In this document: in pieces, positions 47,860 through 57,072 of the stretch
Layout: the number at the start of each line of letters is the position of its first letter
How positions within the stretch are numbered: position 1 is the first letter of the stretch
DNA from: Microbacterium testaceum
GTDB lineage: Bacteria; Actinomycetota; Actinomycetes; Actinomycetales; Microbacteriaceae
NCBI RefSeq assembly: GCF_029761935.1
Contig: NZ_CP121699.1
Coordinates: 1,736,001-1,800,000, forward strand
DNA: 64,000 nt
Direction: 5' to 3'
Made by a program: the position numbers and the translations under genes
Notes under the pieces: generated by a model
Databases searched by the model: none
Seen by the model: the letters and a program-made list of their open reading frames with translations, nothing else
Told to the model about the DNA's origin: nothing

Positions 47860-49098
47860 TCAGGTGAAGGCGAGCACCACGCCCCCGACGGCCCCGACGA
47901 TGACGACCGCCCACGCCGGAACGCGGAACGCGGTGAGGAGCACGAATCCCACCACCGCGAGCAGGAACGATCCCGCACCGGTGACGGCGGTCGTGAAGAC
48001 GGGAGCGTAGAGAGCGGCACCGAGGATGCCGACCACGGCGGCGTTGGCCCCGCGCATCGCGGCGCGCACGCGGGGCTTCGAGCGCATCGCATCCCAGAAC
48101 GGCAGGACGCCGGTGAGCACGAGGAAGCCCGGCACGAAGATCGCGGCGAGCGCGACGGCCGCACCCGCGATCCCCCCGGGACCGATGGAGGACACCGCAC
48201 CGAGATAGGCGGAGAACGTGAAGAGCGGGCCGGGCACCGCCTGGGCGGCGCCGTACCCCGAGAGGAACGCCTCGGGGGAGACCCACCCGGTCTCGACCAC
48301 CCCCGCCTGCAGCAGGGGCAGCACCACGTGGCCGCCGCCGAACACCAGGGCACCCGAACGGAAGAACGCGTCGATCAGGGCGGCCACCCCCGACCCGGTC
48401 GCCGCCGCGAGCACGGGAAGGCCCACGAGCCCGCCCACGAAGAGGACCAGACAGGTCACGGCGACGACGCGGGGCACGCCGAACGACGGCAGCGCCGGCG
48501 CAGAGGGCTCGACGACACCGCGCAGGAGCGCGAGCCCACCGAGCACCCCGACGGCGAGAGCGCACAGCTGCCCCGGAGCCCCCGGAAGGAGCAGCGCGAG
48601 GGCGAGGCCGACGACGGCGATACCCGCCCGCGGGGCGTCGGGCGCGAGCGTGCGGGTCATCCCCCACACGGCCTGGGCGACGATCGCCACCGCCACGACC
48701 TGCAGACCCGAGATCACGCCAGCGGCGACGGGGCCGCCGAGCACGGCGGCTCCCCCGGCGAACGCGACGAGAAGGACGGCGGAGGGAAGGGTGAAAGCGA
48801 GGAAGGCGGCGAGCGCGCCGAACACTCCGGCCCGCTGGAGCCCCATCGCGAAGCCCACCTGGCTCGACGCCGGACCGGGGAGGAACTGGCAGAGCGCCAC
48901 GAGATCGGCGTACGCCCGGTCGTCCATCCACTTCCGGCGCACGACGAGGTCGTCGCGGAAGTACCCGAGGTGCGCGACGGGCCCACCGAACGAGGTGACG
49001 CCAAGACGAAGGAAGGCGAGGAACACCTCGCGAACGGAACCGGGCCGCTGCACCGCCCCATCCTGGCGCAGCGGGGGAAACGACGGGTGAATCGTCAC
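47860..49098 (-). CDS. chrA: Chromate transporter
   Basis: 412 residues, the long two-domain (CHR) form. The N-terminal half starts with FLAFLRLGVTSFGGPVAHLGYF and has ALCQFLPGPASSQVGFAMG; the second half repeats the pattern (FFRSGALVFGGGHVVLPLLQ, then FLSGYGAAQAVPGPLFTFSA). About 10-12 helices. It exports chromate in known systems; true substrate in the cell may be another oxyanion. Its GTG start overlaps the stop of the oxidoreductase (GTGA). Confidence 0.95.
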   Translation of the reverse strand: MTIHPSFPPLRQDGAVQRPGSVREVFLAFLRLGVTSFGGPVAHLGYFRDDLVVRRKWMDDRAYADLVALCQFLPGPASSQVGFAMGLQRAGVFGALAAFLAFTLPSAVLLVAFAGGAAVLGGPVAAGVISGLQVVAVAIVAQAVWGMTRTLAPDAPRAGIAVVGLALALLLPGAPGQLCALAVGVLGGLALLRGVVEPSAPALPSFGVPRVVAVTCLVLFVGGLVGLPVLAAATGSGVAALIDAFFRSGALVFGGGHVVLPLLQAGVVETGWVSPEAFLSGYGAAQAVPGPLFTFSAYLGAVSSIGPGGIAGAAVALAAIFVPGFLVLTGVLPFWDAMRSKPRVRAAMRGANAAVVGILGAALYAPVFTTAVTGAGSFLLAVVGFVLLTAFRVPAWAVVIVGAVGGVVLAFT

Positions 49099-50051
49099 AC
49101 CAGACGGGGACGGAGCAGCGCGTCTACCAGCGCCAGGGTGACGCCGGTCACGCGCTGATCGTCGGCGATGTCGGCCCCCGCCACCGCGTCGCGGAAACGT
49201 TCGACCTCTCCGACCATCGGGTTGGCCGGAGCGTCCACCTCGATGACCTCGGCCGGCCCCGAGCGCGGAGTCAGCACCAACCGGCGGGGAGCGTCGATCG
49301 CGTCGATCGAGAGCGACGCGTCCTCCCCCTGGATCTCGCTGGGCAGGGCGCTATCGGTGATCTTCGACCAGGCGACGTCGGCGACGAACCCGTCGTATGC
49401 GGCGATCGCGCTCCCGAGCCCGTCCGTCCCCGAGGCGATCCCGACGCGCACGCCGTCGATCGAGCGGGGCGCGCCGAAGAGCCGCACGAACGCGTGGAGC
49501 GGGTAGACCCCCAGGTCGCGCAGGGCGCTCCCACCCAGCGCCGGATCGAAGATGTTCGTCTGCTCGCCCGCGAGCACGTGGTCGTACCGCGCCGAGCGCT
49601 TCTCGTATCGCAGCGAGACGCGGCGCACCACGCCTAACCGCGGCATCAGCCCGCGGACCGCGTCGAGTCCCGGGTCGTACCCCGAGCGCATCGCCTCGAG
49701 CAGGACGACGCCGCGCTCGCGAGCGTGCGACACCGCGGCATCCCATGCCTCCGCCGACAGCACCGCGGGCTTCTCGACGAGCACCGGGATGCCGGCATCC
49801 ACCGCCTCGCGCACCTGCTCCGCGTGCACCGCGTTGGGGCTGGCGAGATAGACGGCGTCGACGTCGGGAGCCGCGAGGAGGTCCGCGAGGCCAACCGCGG
49901 TGCGTGGCGCCCCGATCGCGTCGGCGAAGGCCCGGGCGCGCTCCGCGTCTCGAGACGCCACCCGCGAGACCTCGACGCCCGCGACGACGGCGACCGCGTC
50001 CGCGAAGCGTTCGGAGATGGAACTGGTCCCGACGATGCCGATGCGAATCAT
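49095..50051 (-). CDS. Gfo/Idh/MocA family oxidoreductase
   Basis: 318 residues from ATG 50051. N-terminal Rossmann domain (IRIGIVGTSSISERFADAVA) with the conserved VEKPAVL, where Lys is catalytic, and a C-terminal substrate domain with GGSALRDLGVYPLHAFVRLF. Enzymes of this family oxidise or reduce sugars and related compounds with NAD(P). It is translationally coupled to chrA downstream, although no functional link is evident. Substrate unknown. Confidence 0.9.
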   Translation of the reverse strand: MIRIGIVGTSSISERFADAVAVVAGVEVSRVASRDAERARAFADAIGAPRTAVGLADLLAAPDVDAVYLASPNAVHAEQVREAVDAGIPVLVEKPAVLSAEAWDAAVSHARERGVVLLEAMRSGYDPGLDAVRGLMPRLGVVRRVSLRYEKRSARYDHVLAGEQTNIFDPALGGSALRDLGVYPLHAFVRLFGAPRSIDGVRVGIASGTDGLGSAIAAYDGFVADVAWSKITDSALPSEIQGEDASLSIDAIDAPRRLVLTPRSGPAEVIEVDAPANPMVGEVERFRDAVAGADIADDQRVTGVTLALVDALLRPRLV

Positions 50052-50159
50052 GCCCTCATCCTCCCGCGAACGCCGCGCCGCACGGTCCCCTCGTTCACGG
50101 GTGTGGCTTTTCACGTCGATAGGATCGCGCCGAATCACCCGTCCGAAGCCCGAGGCACC

Positions 50160-51314
50160 ATGAACACCACCCGAGCCGAGCATCGTCGCCGCGCCGCCCG
50201 CCGTACCCGTCGGCGCCGCACGATCAGCGCCGTCATCGCCGTCGCCCTGATCGGCGCGGGCGTCGTCGCGATCGCCCTGACCCGCACCCCCGAGGCTCCC
50301 CTCGTCGCCGACGACACCTCCGTGAGCGCCGCACCCACAGAGACACCGACCCCGACGGCGACGCCCCTGACGCCCGCGCAAGCGCTACTCGCCGGCTCGA
50401 CCGACCCGCACGCCTGCGCCGTCTCGTTCGCCGGGGACGGCATCGCCCTCGACCCGCAGCTGCAGACGCAGGGCGCTCGATACCAGAACCTGCCCATCCC
50501 GCGCGCCGACGGCCGCGTCTTCGCCGGGTGGTACGACGACGCGACCGCGGCCTCGGCGATGACGCAGACCGCGCGCCTGAACGGCGCCGACCTCGTCGCC
50601 TGCATCGACCGGCAGCGGACGCTCCACGCCGGGTGGACGACCCCCGAGGCGAACGCAGCCGAGGCCGCCGGCATCCCCATCCTCATGTACCACCAGTTCA
50701 CGCGGAACCCGAACGGCGAAGACAACTGGCTGCGGCTGAACTACACCTACGTCGGCGACTTCGACGCGCAGATGGCCCACATCCAGCAGTCCGCCTTCTA
50801 CCTGCCCACCTGGGACGAGCTGAGCGCGTTCATCGACGGAAAGCTCTTCCTGCCGAAGCACTCCGTGGTCATCACCGACGACGACGCCGACAGCACCTGG
50901 CTCGAGATGGCCGCCCCGATCGTCGGCGACCGGAAGCTCCTGACCACCTCGTTCGTCATCACCTCGGCACGGACGGAAGGCACACCCAACCCCTTCGTCC
51001 TGCAACGGTCGCACACCCACGACATGCACCGCGCCGGAGCGAACGGGAAGGGGCGCATGGTCAACGAGGACGCCGACACGATCGCCGCCGATCTGGAACG
51101 GTCGGCGCAGATCCTCGGAGCGAAAGAGGTCGTCGCCTACCCCTTCGGGCACTACAACGACACGACGAAGGAGGGACTGCGTCGCGCCGGCTTCGAGCTG
51201 GGTCGCACGATCGAACACGGATACGTGCGCGTCGGAACCGATAAACTCGCCCTGCCCGTCATCCGCGTGAATTACGGAATGACGGTCGACGATCTCAAGA
51301 AGGAGATCGGCTGA
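50160..51314 (+). CDS. Secreted polysaccharide deacetylase-like protein with InlB-B-like repeat
   Basis: 384 residues from ATG 50160. A very basic N-terminus (HRRRAARRTRRRR) and a hydrophobic helix (about residues 22-42) are followed by a Thr/Pro-rich spacer. A Listeria-Bacteroides-repeat-like unit at about 90-160 (GRVFAGWYDD, ending LHAGW) precedes the NodB-type deacetylase domain (ILMYHQF, VVITDDDADSTW, SHTHDMH, VVAYPFGHYND). The usual TFDDG is ITDDD, so metal binding may be altered but the His pair remains. Probable target: cell-wall glycan or exopolysaccharide. Confidence 0.85.
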   Translation: MNTTRAEHRRRAARRTRRRRTISAVIAVALIGAGVVAIALTRTPEAPLVADDTSVSAAPTETPTPTATPLTPAQALLAGSTDPHACAVSFAGDGIALDPQLQTQGARYQNLPIPRADGRVFAGWYDDATAASAMTQTARLNGADLVACIDRQRTLHAGWTTPEANAAEAAGIPILMYHQFTRNPNGEDNWLRLNYTYVGDFDAQMAHIQQSAFYLPTWDELSAFIDGKLFLPKHSVVITDDDADSTWLEMAAPIVGDRKLLTTSFVITSARTEGTPNPFVLQRSHTHDMHRAGANGKGRMVNEDADTIAADLERSAQILGAKEVVAYPFGHYNDTTKEGLRRAGFELGRTIEHGYVRVGTDKLALPVIRVNYGMTVDDLKKEIG

Positions 51315-51370
51315 CCTCCCCCTGCCGGAGAGAATCGGCGGGAACACCCGCTCACGAGCAGTCGCTCATG

Positions 51371-51386
51371 GCCCACCGAGGTGGGC
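51371..51386. other. Short perfect hairpin
   Basis: GCCCACC-GA-GGTGGGC forms a compact stem in the 173-base gap between the deacetylase and the glycosyltransferase. It could be a weak terminator or a protein-binding palindrome. Confidence 0.4.
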
Positions 51387-51487
51387 ATCCGTGATCTCTC
51401 AGGTAAGTACGCCAGACTTTCAGATCGGGCACGCGCCGACCGCTCTGCGCTGTTCACTTCTGTCTTACCGAGAAAACGCGAGCTGCT

Positions 51488-52615
51488 ATGGACCTTTCCG
51501 TCATCGTTCCGACCTTCAACGAAGGTCCGAACGTCGCCGAGCTCGTCCGACGGACGACACACGCGCTGCTCGGTCGTACGGTCGAAGTGATCTTCGTCGA
51601 CGACTCCACCGACGACACCCCTGACATCATCCGGGCCGTCGCCGCGGCATCCGAGGTCCCCGTCCGCCTCATCCACCGCGACAACCCGGTGGGCGGTCTC
51701 GGCGGCGCCGTGGTTGAGGGCATCCGTGCCGCGGAGTCCGACCGCTGCGTCGTCATGGACGGCGATCTGCAGCACCCGCCCGAGGTCATCGCCGACATGC
51801 TCGCGCGCGCCGAGGTCGGCGACGCCGACGTCGTCGTCGCCTCGCGTTACGTCGCCGGCGGTACCTCCGACGGTCTCGCCAATGCGGTGCGCACCACCGT
51901 GTCGCGCGCGTCGACGCTGCTGACCAAGGCGATGTTCCCCAAGAAGCTCAACAACTGCACCGACCCGATGACGGGCTTCTTCCTCGTGGACCGCCGCACG
52001 CTCGAGATCGAGACCCTGCAGCCGCGCGGCTTCAAGATCCTGCTCGAGATCCTCGCGCGCAAGCAGATGCGCGTGGCCGAGGTGCCGTTCTCGTTCGCCC
52101 CCCGGTTCGCCGGTGAGTCCAAGGCGACCTTCAGTCAGGGCATGCGCTTCCTCACCCAGCTGACCATGCTCCGCTTCGGACGTATGTCGGCGTTCGCCCT
52201 CGTCGGCGGGCTGGGAGCCGTGGCCAACCTCGCGATCATGTGGGCCCTGCAGGCCTTCGGCGTTCAGTACCTCGTCGCCGCGGTCATCGCCAGCATCGTC
52301 ACGATCGTCGCGAACTTCATCGCGCTCGAGTACCTCGTGTTCGCCGACATGCGCGCCGAGTCCGGCCTCATGCGGCATCGCTTCATCAAGTCGTTCACGT
52401 TCAACGGCGTCGAGGCCATCGTGCGCATCCCGGTGATCTGGGTTCTCGTGAGCCAGGCCCACATGCCCAGCGTCATCGCCGCGGCCCTTACGCTCATCGC
52501 CGCCTTCGTGGTGCGCTTCGTCTTCCACGCCCTCGTGGTCTACGCGCCCAAGAAGAGCCGCGTCGGCAAGGCCGTCCGTGCGATCGAGCCCCTCGAGGAC
52601 GAAGTCACCGCCTGA
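51488..52615 (+). CDS. Polyprenyl-phosphate glycosyltransferase (GT2) fused to GtrA
   Basis: 375 residues. The N-terminal GT2 domain (residues 1-225) has LSVIVPTFNEGPN, VIFVDDSTDD and the metal-binding VVMDGDLQHPP, typical of dolichol-phosphate-mannose synthase-like enzymes. Residues about 232-355 form a four-helix GtrA domain (MSAFALVGGLGAVANLAIMW and onward). Such fusions attach a sugar to undecaprenyl phosphate and help flip it for extracytoplasmic glycosylation. The basic tail (PKKSRVGK) is cytoplasmic. Confidence 0.92.
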   Translation: MDLSVIVPTFNEGPNVAELVRRTTHALLGRTVEVIFVDDSTDDTPDIIRAVAAASEVPVRLIHRDNPVGGLGGAVVEGIRAAESDRCVVMDGDLQHPPEVIADMLARAEVGDADVVVASRYVAGGTSDGLANAVRTTVSRASTLLTKAMFPKKLNNCTDPMTGFFLVDRRTLEIETLQPRGFKILLEILARKQMRVAEVPFSFAPRFAGESKATFSQGMRFLTQLTMLRFGRMSAFALVGGLGAVANLAIMWALQAFGVQYLVAAVIASIVTIVANFIALEYLVFADMRAESGLMRHRFIKSFTFNGVEAIVRIPVIWVLVSQAHMPSVIAAALTLIAAFVVRFVFHALVVYAPKKSRVGKAVRAIEPLEDEVTA

Positions 52616-52656
52616 CCCCCGGCGCTCACCGTCGCGCTGCGGCGTACGCTGGAGGC

Positions 52657-52914
52657 ATGTCCTCCGACGCAACCATCCGTATGTTCGGCGCCGACTGGTG
52701 CCGCGATTGCATCCGTACCAAGAAGCAACTCGACGAGCTCGGCATCGACTACGAGTACATCGACCTCGTGGCCGACCCCGCCGCGGCCGACGTCGCCAAA
52801 GAGATCTCCGGGCGCACCAGCATCCCGGTGGTCGTCTACCCCGACTCCAGCCACCACGTCGAGCCGTCGAACGCCGACGTCGAGAGCAAGCTCCGCGAGC
52901 TGTCGCTGATCTGA
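52657..52914 (+). CDS. Mycoredoxin / glutaredoxin-like protein
   Basis: 85 residues from ATG 52657, preceded by GGAGG. A thioredoxin fold with redox motif W-C15-R-D-C18 and the cis-Pro segment SIPVVVYPD; the C-terminal region binds the low-molecular-weight thiol. The CxDC-type motif and the actinobacterial setting suggest a mycothiol-dependent mycoredoxin. It lies between the glycosyltransferase and the amidohydrolase, with short gaps on the plus strand. Confidence 0.88.
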   Translation: MSSDATIRMFGADWCRDCIRTKKQLDELGIDYEYIDLVADPAAADVAKEISGRTSIPVVVYPDSSHHVEPSNADVESKLRELSLI

Positions 52915-52924
52915 TCGCGACGGC

Positions 52925-53863
52925 GTGATCCTCTCCGCCGCGTGGCCCGTGCGGCGCGCGCTCACCGCTGAAACGGGAAGCGCGTTGCCCGCGCTCGTCG
53001 ATCACCACGTGCACCTGCACCTGATCGATCCCGCGGCCCTCGGGCGTCGAGGGATCGCCGCCGTGGTCGACCTCGGCGGCGATCCCTTCGCCCTCGCGCG
53101 CCGGCCGTCCGGTCTGCCTCGGACCGCGTTCGCCGGGGCCTTCCTCACCGTCCCCGGCGGGTACCCCGACGGTCGCTCGTGGGCTCCGCCGTCGATCGTC
53201 CGGTTCGTCACCGATCCTTCGCGGCATCCGGGAGTCGAGGGCGGAGCCCGCACCGTGGTGGATGAGCAGGCGGATGCCGGAGCGTCACTCATCAAGGTCG
53301 CGCTCCACGCCGACGCCGGTCCGGTGCTGTCCGACGCCGCCCTCGCCGCCGTGGTCGCCTCGGCGTCCGAGCGGGGCCTCCCCGTCGTCGCGCACGCCCA
53401 AGGCCCCGGTCAGGTCGACCGGGCGATCGATGCGGGCGTGACCGCCCTCGCTCACGCCCCCTTCGACGCCCTCGTCTCTCGACGCCAGGTGGCGCGCGCC
53501 GTCGCCGCGGGCCACGCGTGGATCTCGACGCTCGACATCCACCGCGGCGCCGATCGCGAGCGCGCGATCTCGAATCTCCGCGCGTTCGCCGCGCGCGGCG
53601 GCCGCGTGCTCTACGGCACGGACCTCGGCAACGGCTCGTTGCCCGCGGGCGTCAATCGACGCGAGCTGCTCGCCCTGACCGAGGCGGGCGTGCGCGGCGA
53701 CGCTCTCGTGACCGCCCTCACCGACCCCTGGCCCCGTGCCCGGCCTCTCGACGCCGTCTCGACCTTCGTCGCCGGCGCCGCCCCCACCGACGACGACGAG
53801 GTCGCGAGCTGGCTCAGCCGGGCGACCGTCGTTCCGACCGAGGAGCTCACCCGTGTCGACTGA
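52925..53863 (+). CDS. Metal-dependent amidohydrolase, coupled to kynureninase
   Basis: 312 residues from GTG 52925. An amidohydrolase-type TIM barrel is indicated by LVDHHVHLHL near residue 25 (metal His pair), LIKVALHADAG near 122 (bridging Lys and His), VVAHAQGPGQ, ALAHAP and a C-terminal YGTDLGN Asp. Its stop overlaps the kynU start by 11 bases, so the two are coupled. The natural guess is hydrolysis of an amide or cyclic intermediate in tryptophan/kynurenine breakdown, for example an alternative formamidase; this is inference. Length is shorter than most imidazolonepropionase relatives. Confidence 0.8.
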   Translation: MILSAAWPVRRALTAETGSALPALVDHHVHLHLIDPAALGRRGIAAVVDLGGDPFALARRPSGLPRTAFAGAFLTVPGGYPDGRSWAPPSIVRFVTDPSRHPGVEGGARTVVDEQADAGASLIKVALHADAGPVLSDAALAAVVASASERGLPVVAHAQGPGQVDRAIDAGVTALAHAPFDALVSRRQVARAVAAGHAWISTLDIHRGADRERAISNLRAFAARGGRVLYGTDLGNGSLPAGVNRRELLALTEAGVRGDALVTALTDPWPRARPLDAVSTFVAGAAPTDDDEVASWLSRATVVPTEELTRVD

Positions 53864-55139
53864 CCCCTCTCCCGACTCCGGCTCCGTGGACCGGCTCGAG
53901 GTCCCGGCCCACTCCTTCGCCGCCGAGGCGCGGCACCTCGACGAGGCCGATCCCCTCGCGCACCACCGCGACGCCTTCGTCGGCAGCGAGACGTCGCTGA
54001 TCTACTTCGACGGCAACTCGCTCGGGCGGCCTCCCCGCGCCACCGCCGATCGGCTCGCACGCTTCGTCACCGACGAGTGGGGTGGACGTCTCATCCGCGG
54101 GTGGGACGAGACGTGGATGGAACTGCCCTTCGTGATCGGCGACCGGATCGGTGCCCTGGCGCTGGGCGCGGCATCCGGTCAGACGGTGATCGGCGACTCG
54201 ACCACCGTCTTGCTCTACAAGATGCTGCGCGCCGCCCTCGACGCCCAGACGGCACGCGATCCCGAACGCGTCGAGATCGTCGTCGGGCGCGACGACTTCC
54301 CCACCGACCGTTACCTCGTCGAGGGGATCGCGGCAGAACGGGGAGCGCGCGTGGTCTGGGTCGAGGTCGACACCGCACGCGGAGTGGATGCCGACTCCCT
54401 CCGCGCCGCGGTCGGACCGCGCACCGCGGTGGTGCTCTTGAGCCACGTCTCGTACCGGTCGGGCTTCCTCGCCGACGGACCCGAGCTGACCGCGATCGCG
54501 CACCGGGCCGGAGCGCTCGTGCTGTGGGACCTCTGCCACTCGGCCGGGTCCGTGCCGGTCGAGCTCGACGCGTGGAACGCCGACCTCGCGGTCGGCTGCA
54601 CCTACAAGTACCTCAACGGCGGGCCCGGCTCCCCCGCGTTCGCGTACGTCGCGTCTCGTCATCACGCGACCCTGACCCAGCCGGTCCAGGGATGGATGGG
54701 GGCCGCCGACGTCTTCTCGATGGGGCCGCAGTACCGCCCCGCCGAGGGCATGCGCCGCTTCCTCTCCGGCACACCCCCGGTGCTGGCCATGGTCGCCATG
54801 CAGGACACCCTCGACCTTCTCGACGTTGCCGGCATCGAGGCGGTGCGGGCGAAATCGATCGCTCTCACCGAGTTCGCGGTGCGGGTGGCCGACGGCATCC
54901 TGAGTCCGCTCGGCGTGCGGCTCGCCTCTCCGCGCGACCCGGCGGAACGCGGCGGACACGTGACGCTCTCGCACCCCGCGATGAGGGCGGTGACGGCCCG
55001 CCTGTGGAGCGACGACGTCATCCCCGACTACCGCGACCCGCGCGGGCTGCGCATCGGACTCGCGCCCCTCTCGACGAGCTTCGCCGAGACCCTGGCGGGA
55101 CTGCAGGCCGTGGCCGCCGCCGTGCGCGCGGAGAGCTGA
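53853..55139 (+). CDS. kynU: Kynureninase
   Basis: 428 residues from GTG 53853, with a GAGGAG ribosome site inside the upstream gene. PLP enzyme of the fold-I KynU family: YFDGNSLGRPPR at about residue 50, FPTDRYLVEG, LWDLCHSAGSVPVEL (PLP-binding Asp) and CTYKYLNGGPGSPAF with the Schiff-base Lys. It cleaves kynurenine to anthranilate and alanine (or 3-hydroxykynurenine analogue). No tryptophan dioxygenase is visible in the window; the amidohydrolase upstream is the only partner. Confidence 0.96.
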   Translation: MSTDPSPDSGSVDRLEVPAHSFAAEARHLDEADPLAHHRDAFVGSETSLIYFDGNSLGRPPRATADRLARFVTDEWGGRLIRGWDETWMELPFVIGDRIGALALGAASGQTVIGDSTTVLLYKMLRAALDAQTARDPERVEIVVGRDDFPTDRYLVEGIAAERGARVVWVEVDTARGVDADSLRAAVGPRTAVVLLSHVSYRSGFLADGPELTAIAHRAGALVLWDLCHSAGSVPVELDAWNADLAVGCTYKYLNGGPGSPAFAYVASRHHATLTQPVQGWMGAADVFSMGPQYRPAEGMRRFLSGTPPVLAMVAMQDTLDLLDVAGIEAVRAKSIALTEFAVRVADGILSPLGVRLASPRDPAERGGHVTLSHPAMRAVTARLWSDDVIPDYRDPRGLRIGLAPLSTSFAETLAGLQAVAAAVRAES

Positions 55140-55223
55140 GGGCCGGACGGCATCGAGGACCCCGCTCGTCTCGTCGGCCCGGTGCCGCTCCGCCGAGCGA
55201 AGCCCGAGGGATAGCCTCGAAGG

Positions 55224-56978
55224 GTGATCGATCCCCTCCTCCTCGTCCTCGCCGGAGTGGTGGTCGTCGCCCTCGCCACGGTGATCGGGCCGCGCTTCAA
55301 CGTCGCCGGCCCGCTCGTCCTTCTGGCGGTGGGCGCGGGGGTGAGCCTGCTCCCCTTCGTCGAACCGTTCTCGGTGAACCCCGAGGTCATCCTCGTCGGG
55401 GTTCTGCCCCCGCTGCTCTATTCGGCGGCCGTGCAGCTTCCGGCCATCGAGTTCCGTCGCGACTTCGCCCCCATCGCGGGGCTCTCTGTGCTTCTCGTCG
55501 TCTTCAGCTCGCTCGTCCTCGGTCTGTTCTTCTGGGCCGTCATCCCCGGTCTCGGCCTCGCTCTCGCCATCGCCCTGGGCGCGATCCTCAGCCCCACGGA
55601 TGCCGTGGCCACCTCGATCGCCAAACGCCTGGGGATCTCGCCGCGCGTGGTGACGATGCTCGAGGGCGAGAGCCTGCTCAACGACGCCACCGCTCTCGTG
55701 CTGCTGCGCACGGCTGTGGCGGCCGTGGCTTCGGGATTCGCGTTCGGCGACGCCCTCGCCGACTTCGCGTGGGCCGTCATGATCGCCCTCGTGTTCGGCG
55801 CGGTCGTCGGCTGGGCCAACCTGCGCGTGCGCGAGCGCGTCTCGAACTCCGCCGCGAACACCGCGCTGAGTTTCACCATCCCCTTCCTCGCCTACCTCCC
55901 GACCGAGCACCTCGGCGGATCCGGTCTGGTCGCCGCGGTGGTCGCGGGCATCGTCACCGGCCAGGGCGCGGCGCGGCGCTTCACCCCGGAGCAACGCATC
56001 AGCGACAGGCTCAACTGGCGCACGGTCGAGCTGATCCTCGAGGGCGGAGTCTTCCTCGTCTTCGGCCTCGAGCTGAAGGACATCGTCGTCGCCAACCTCA
56101 GGGAGCACGAGGGGCTCTGGCACGGAACGTGGCTCGCCCTCTCCGCGCTCGGGATCGTGCTGCTCGTGCGCGCGCTGTACGTGACCGGGCTGATCGCGGT
56201 GCAGGCTCGGCGCAGCCGACGACACGTTCGCCACCAGGACCGGATCGAGGGTGCGCAGCAGCGCCTCGACCGCTTCGAAGAGGCGTACCGGGAGGCACCC
56301 GAGCAGTTCGGCGAGGGGCGTGCCGACCCCGCCCGCACCGAGCGCCGCATCGGGTGGATGCGCGCGCGGATCTCGCGCACGATGGCCGATCTCGACTACT
56401 ACCGCGACTCGCCCTTGACCGCGCGTCACGGGACCGTGATCGTCTGGGCGGGGATGCGCGGGGTCGTGACCCTCGCGGCGGCTCAGACGCTCCCGGTGGA
56501 CACCCCGCAACGTCCGCTCCTGATCTTCGTCGCCTTCCTCGTCGCACTGTTCAGCTTGGTCCTGCAGGGGCTGACGCTGTCGCCGGTCGTGCGCGGCGTG
56601 GGCCTGAGCGGCGACGGCGGCGAAGGCCCCACGCGCGACGAGCAGCGAGCCCTGAGTTCGGAGCTTCGGGATGCCGCGATCACGGCCGTTCAGTCGGGCT
56701 CGCTCGCGCGGCGCGACGGCGAGCCCTTCCCCGCCGACCTGGTCGAGCGCGCCGGCGCCCGGCTCGTGCAGCCGCCGGACGACGACGACGACGCGAACGC
56801 ACGGGTGCGAGACCTGCTGGAGCTGCGTCTGGCCTCCATCGAGGCGATGCGCAAGCGCCTGGGCGAGCTGAGCCGCGACGGGCGTTTCAGCACGGCGGCG
56901 CTGCGTCACGCCCTCGCCGAGCTGGACGCCGACCAGCTGAGTCTCGAGCTGCGCATCGACGACGGCGCGGACGATTGA
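55224..56978 (+). CDS. Na+/H+ antiporter (CPA1 / NhaP type)
   Basis: 584 residues from GTG 55224. About 12 helices occupy residues 1-440. The ion-binding region is visible as LGAILSPTDAVATS and EGESLLNDATALVLLRTA, both CPA1 signatures, and GMRGVVTLAAAQTLP. A charged loop of about 85 residues (RRHVRHQDRIEGAQQRLDRF) interrupts the membrane part, and about 140 cytoplasmic residues follow it. It probably extrudes Na+ in exchange for H+. Confidence 0.94.
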   Translation: MIDPLLLVLAGVVVVALATVIGPRFNVAGPLVLLAVGAGVSLLPFVEPFSVNPEVILVGVLPPLLYSAAVQLPAIEFRRDFAPIAGLSVLLVVFSSLVLGLFFWAVIPGLGLALAIALGAILSPTDAVATSIAKRLGISPRVVTMLEGESLLNDATALVLLRTAVAAVASGFAFGDALADFAWAVMIALVFGAVVGWANLRVRERVSNSAANTALSFTIPFLAYLPTEHLGGSGLVAAVVAGIVTGQGAARRFTPEQRISDRLNWRTVELILEGGVFLVFGLELKDIVVANLREHEGLWHGTWLALSALGIVLLVRALYVTGLIAVQARRSRRHVRHQDRIEGAQQRLDRFEEAYREAPEQFGEGRADPARTERRIGWMRARISRTMADLDYYRDSPLTARHGTVIVWAGMRGVVTLAAAQTLPVDTPQRPLLIFVAFLVALFSLVLQGLTLSPVVRGVGLSGDGGEGPTRDEQRALSSELRDAAITAVQSGSLARRDGEPFPADLVERAGARLVQPPDDDDDANARVRDLLELRLASIEAMRKRLGELSRDGRFSTAALRHALAELDADQLSLELRIDDGADD

Positions 56979-57072
56979 CGCGGAATACCGCGACCGGTGT
57001 TTCGGTTTCCATCCACGCGCATGCGGTCACCGCGAGAGCCGGGGTGACTCGACTGCGGGAGAGAAGTACCCC

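Noticed and set aside
53847..56909. Long minus-strand open frame of about 1000 residues
   Set aside because: Antisense to kynU and the antiporter, with shadow composition.
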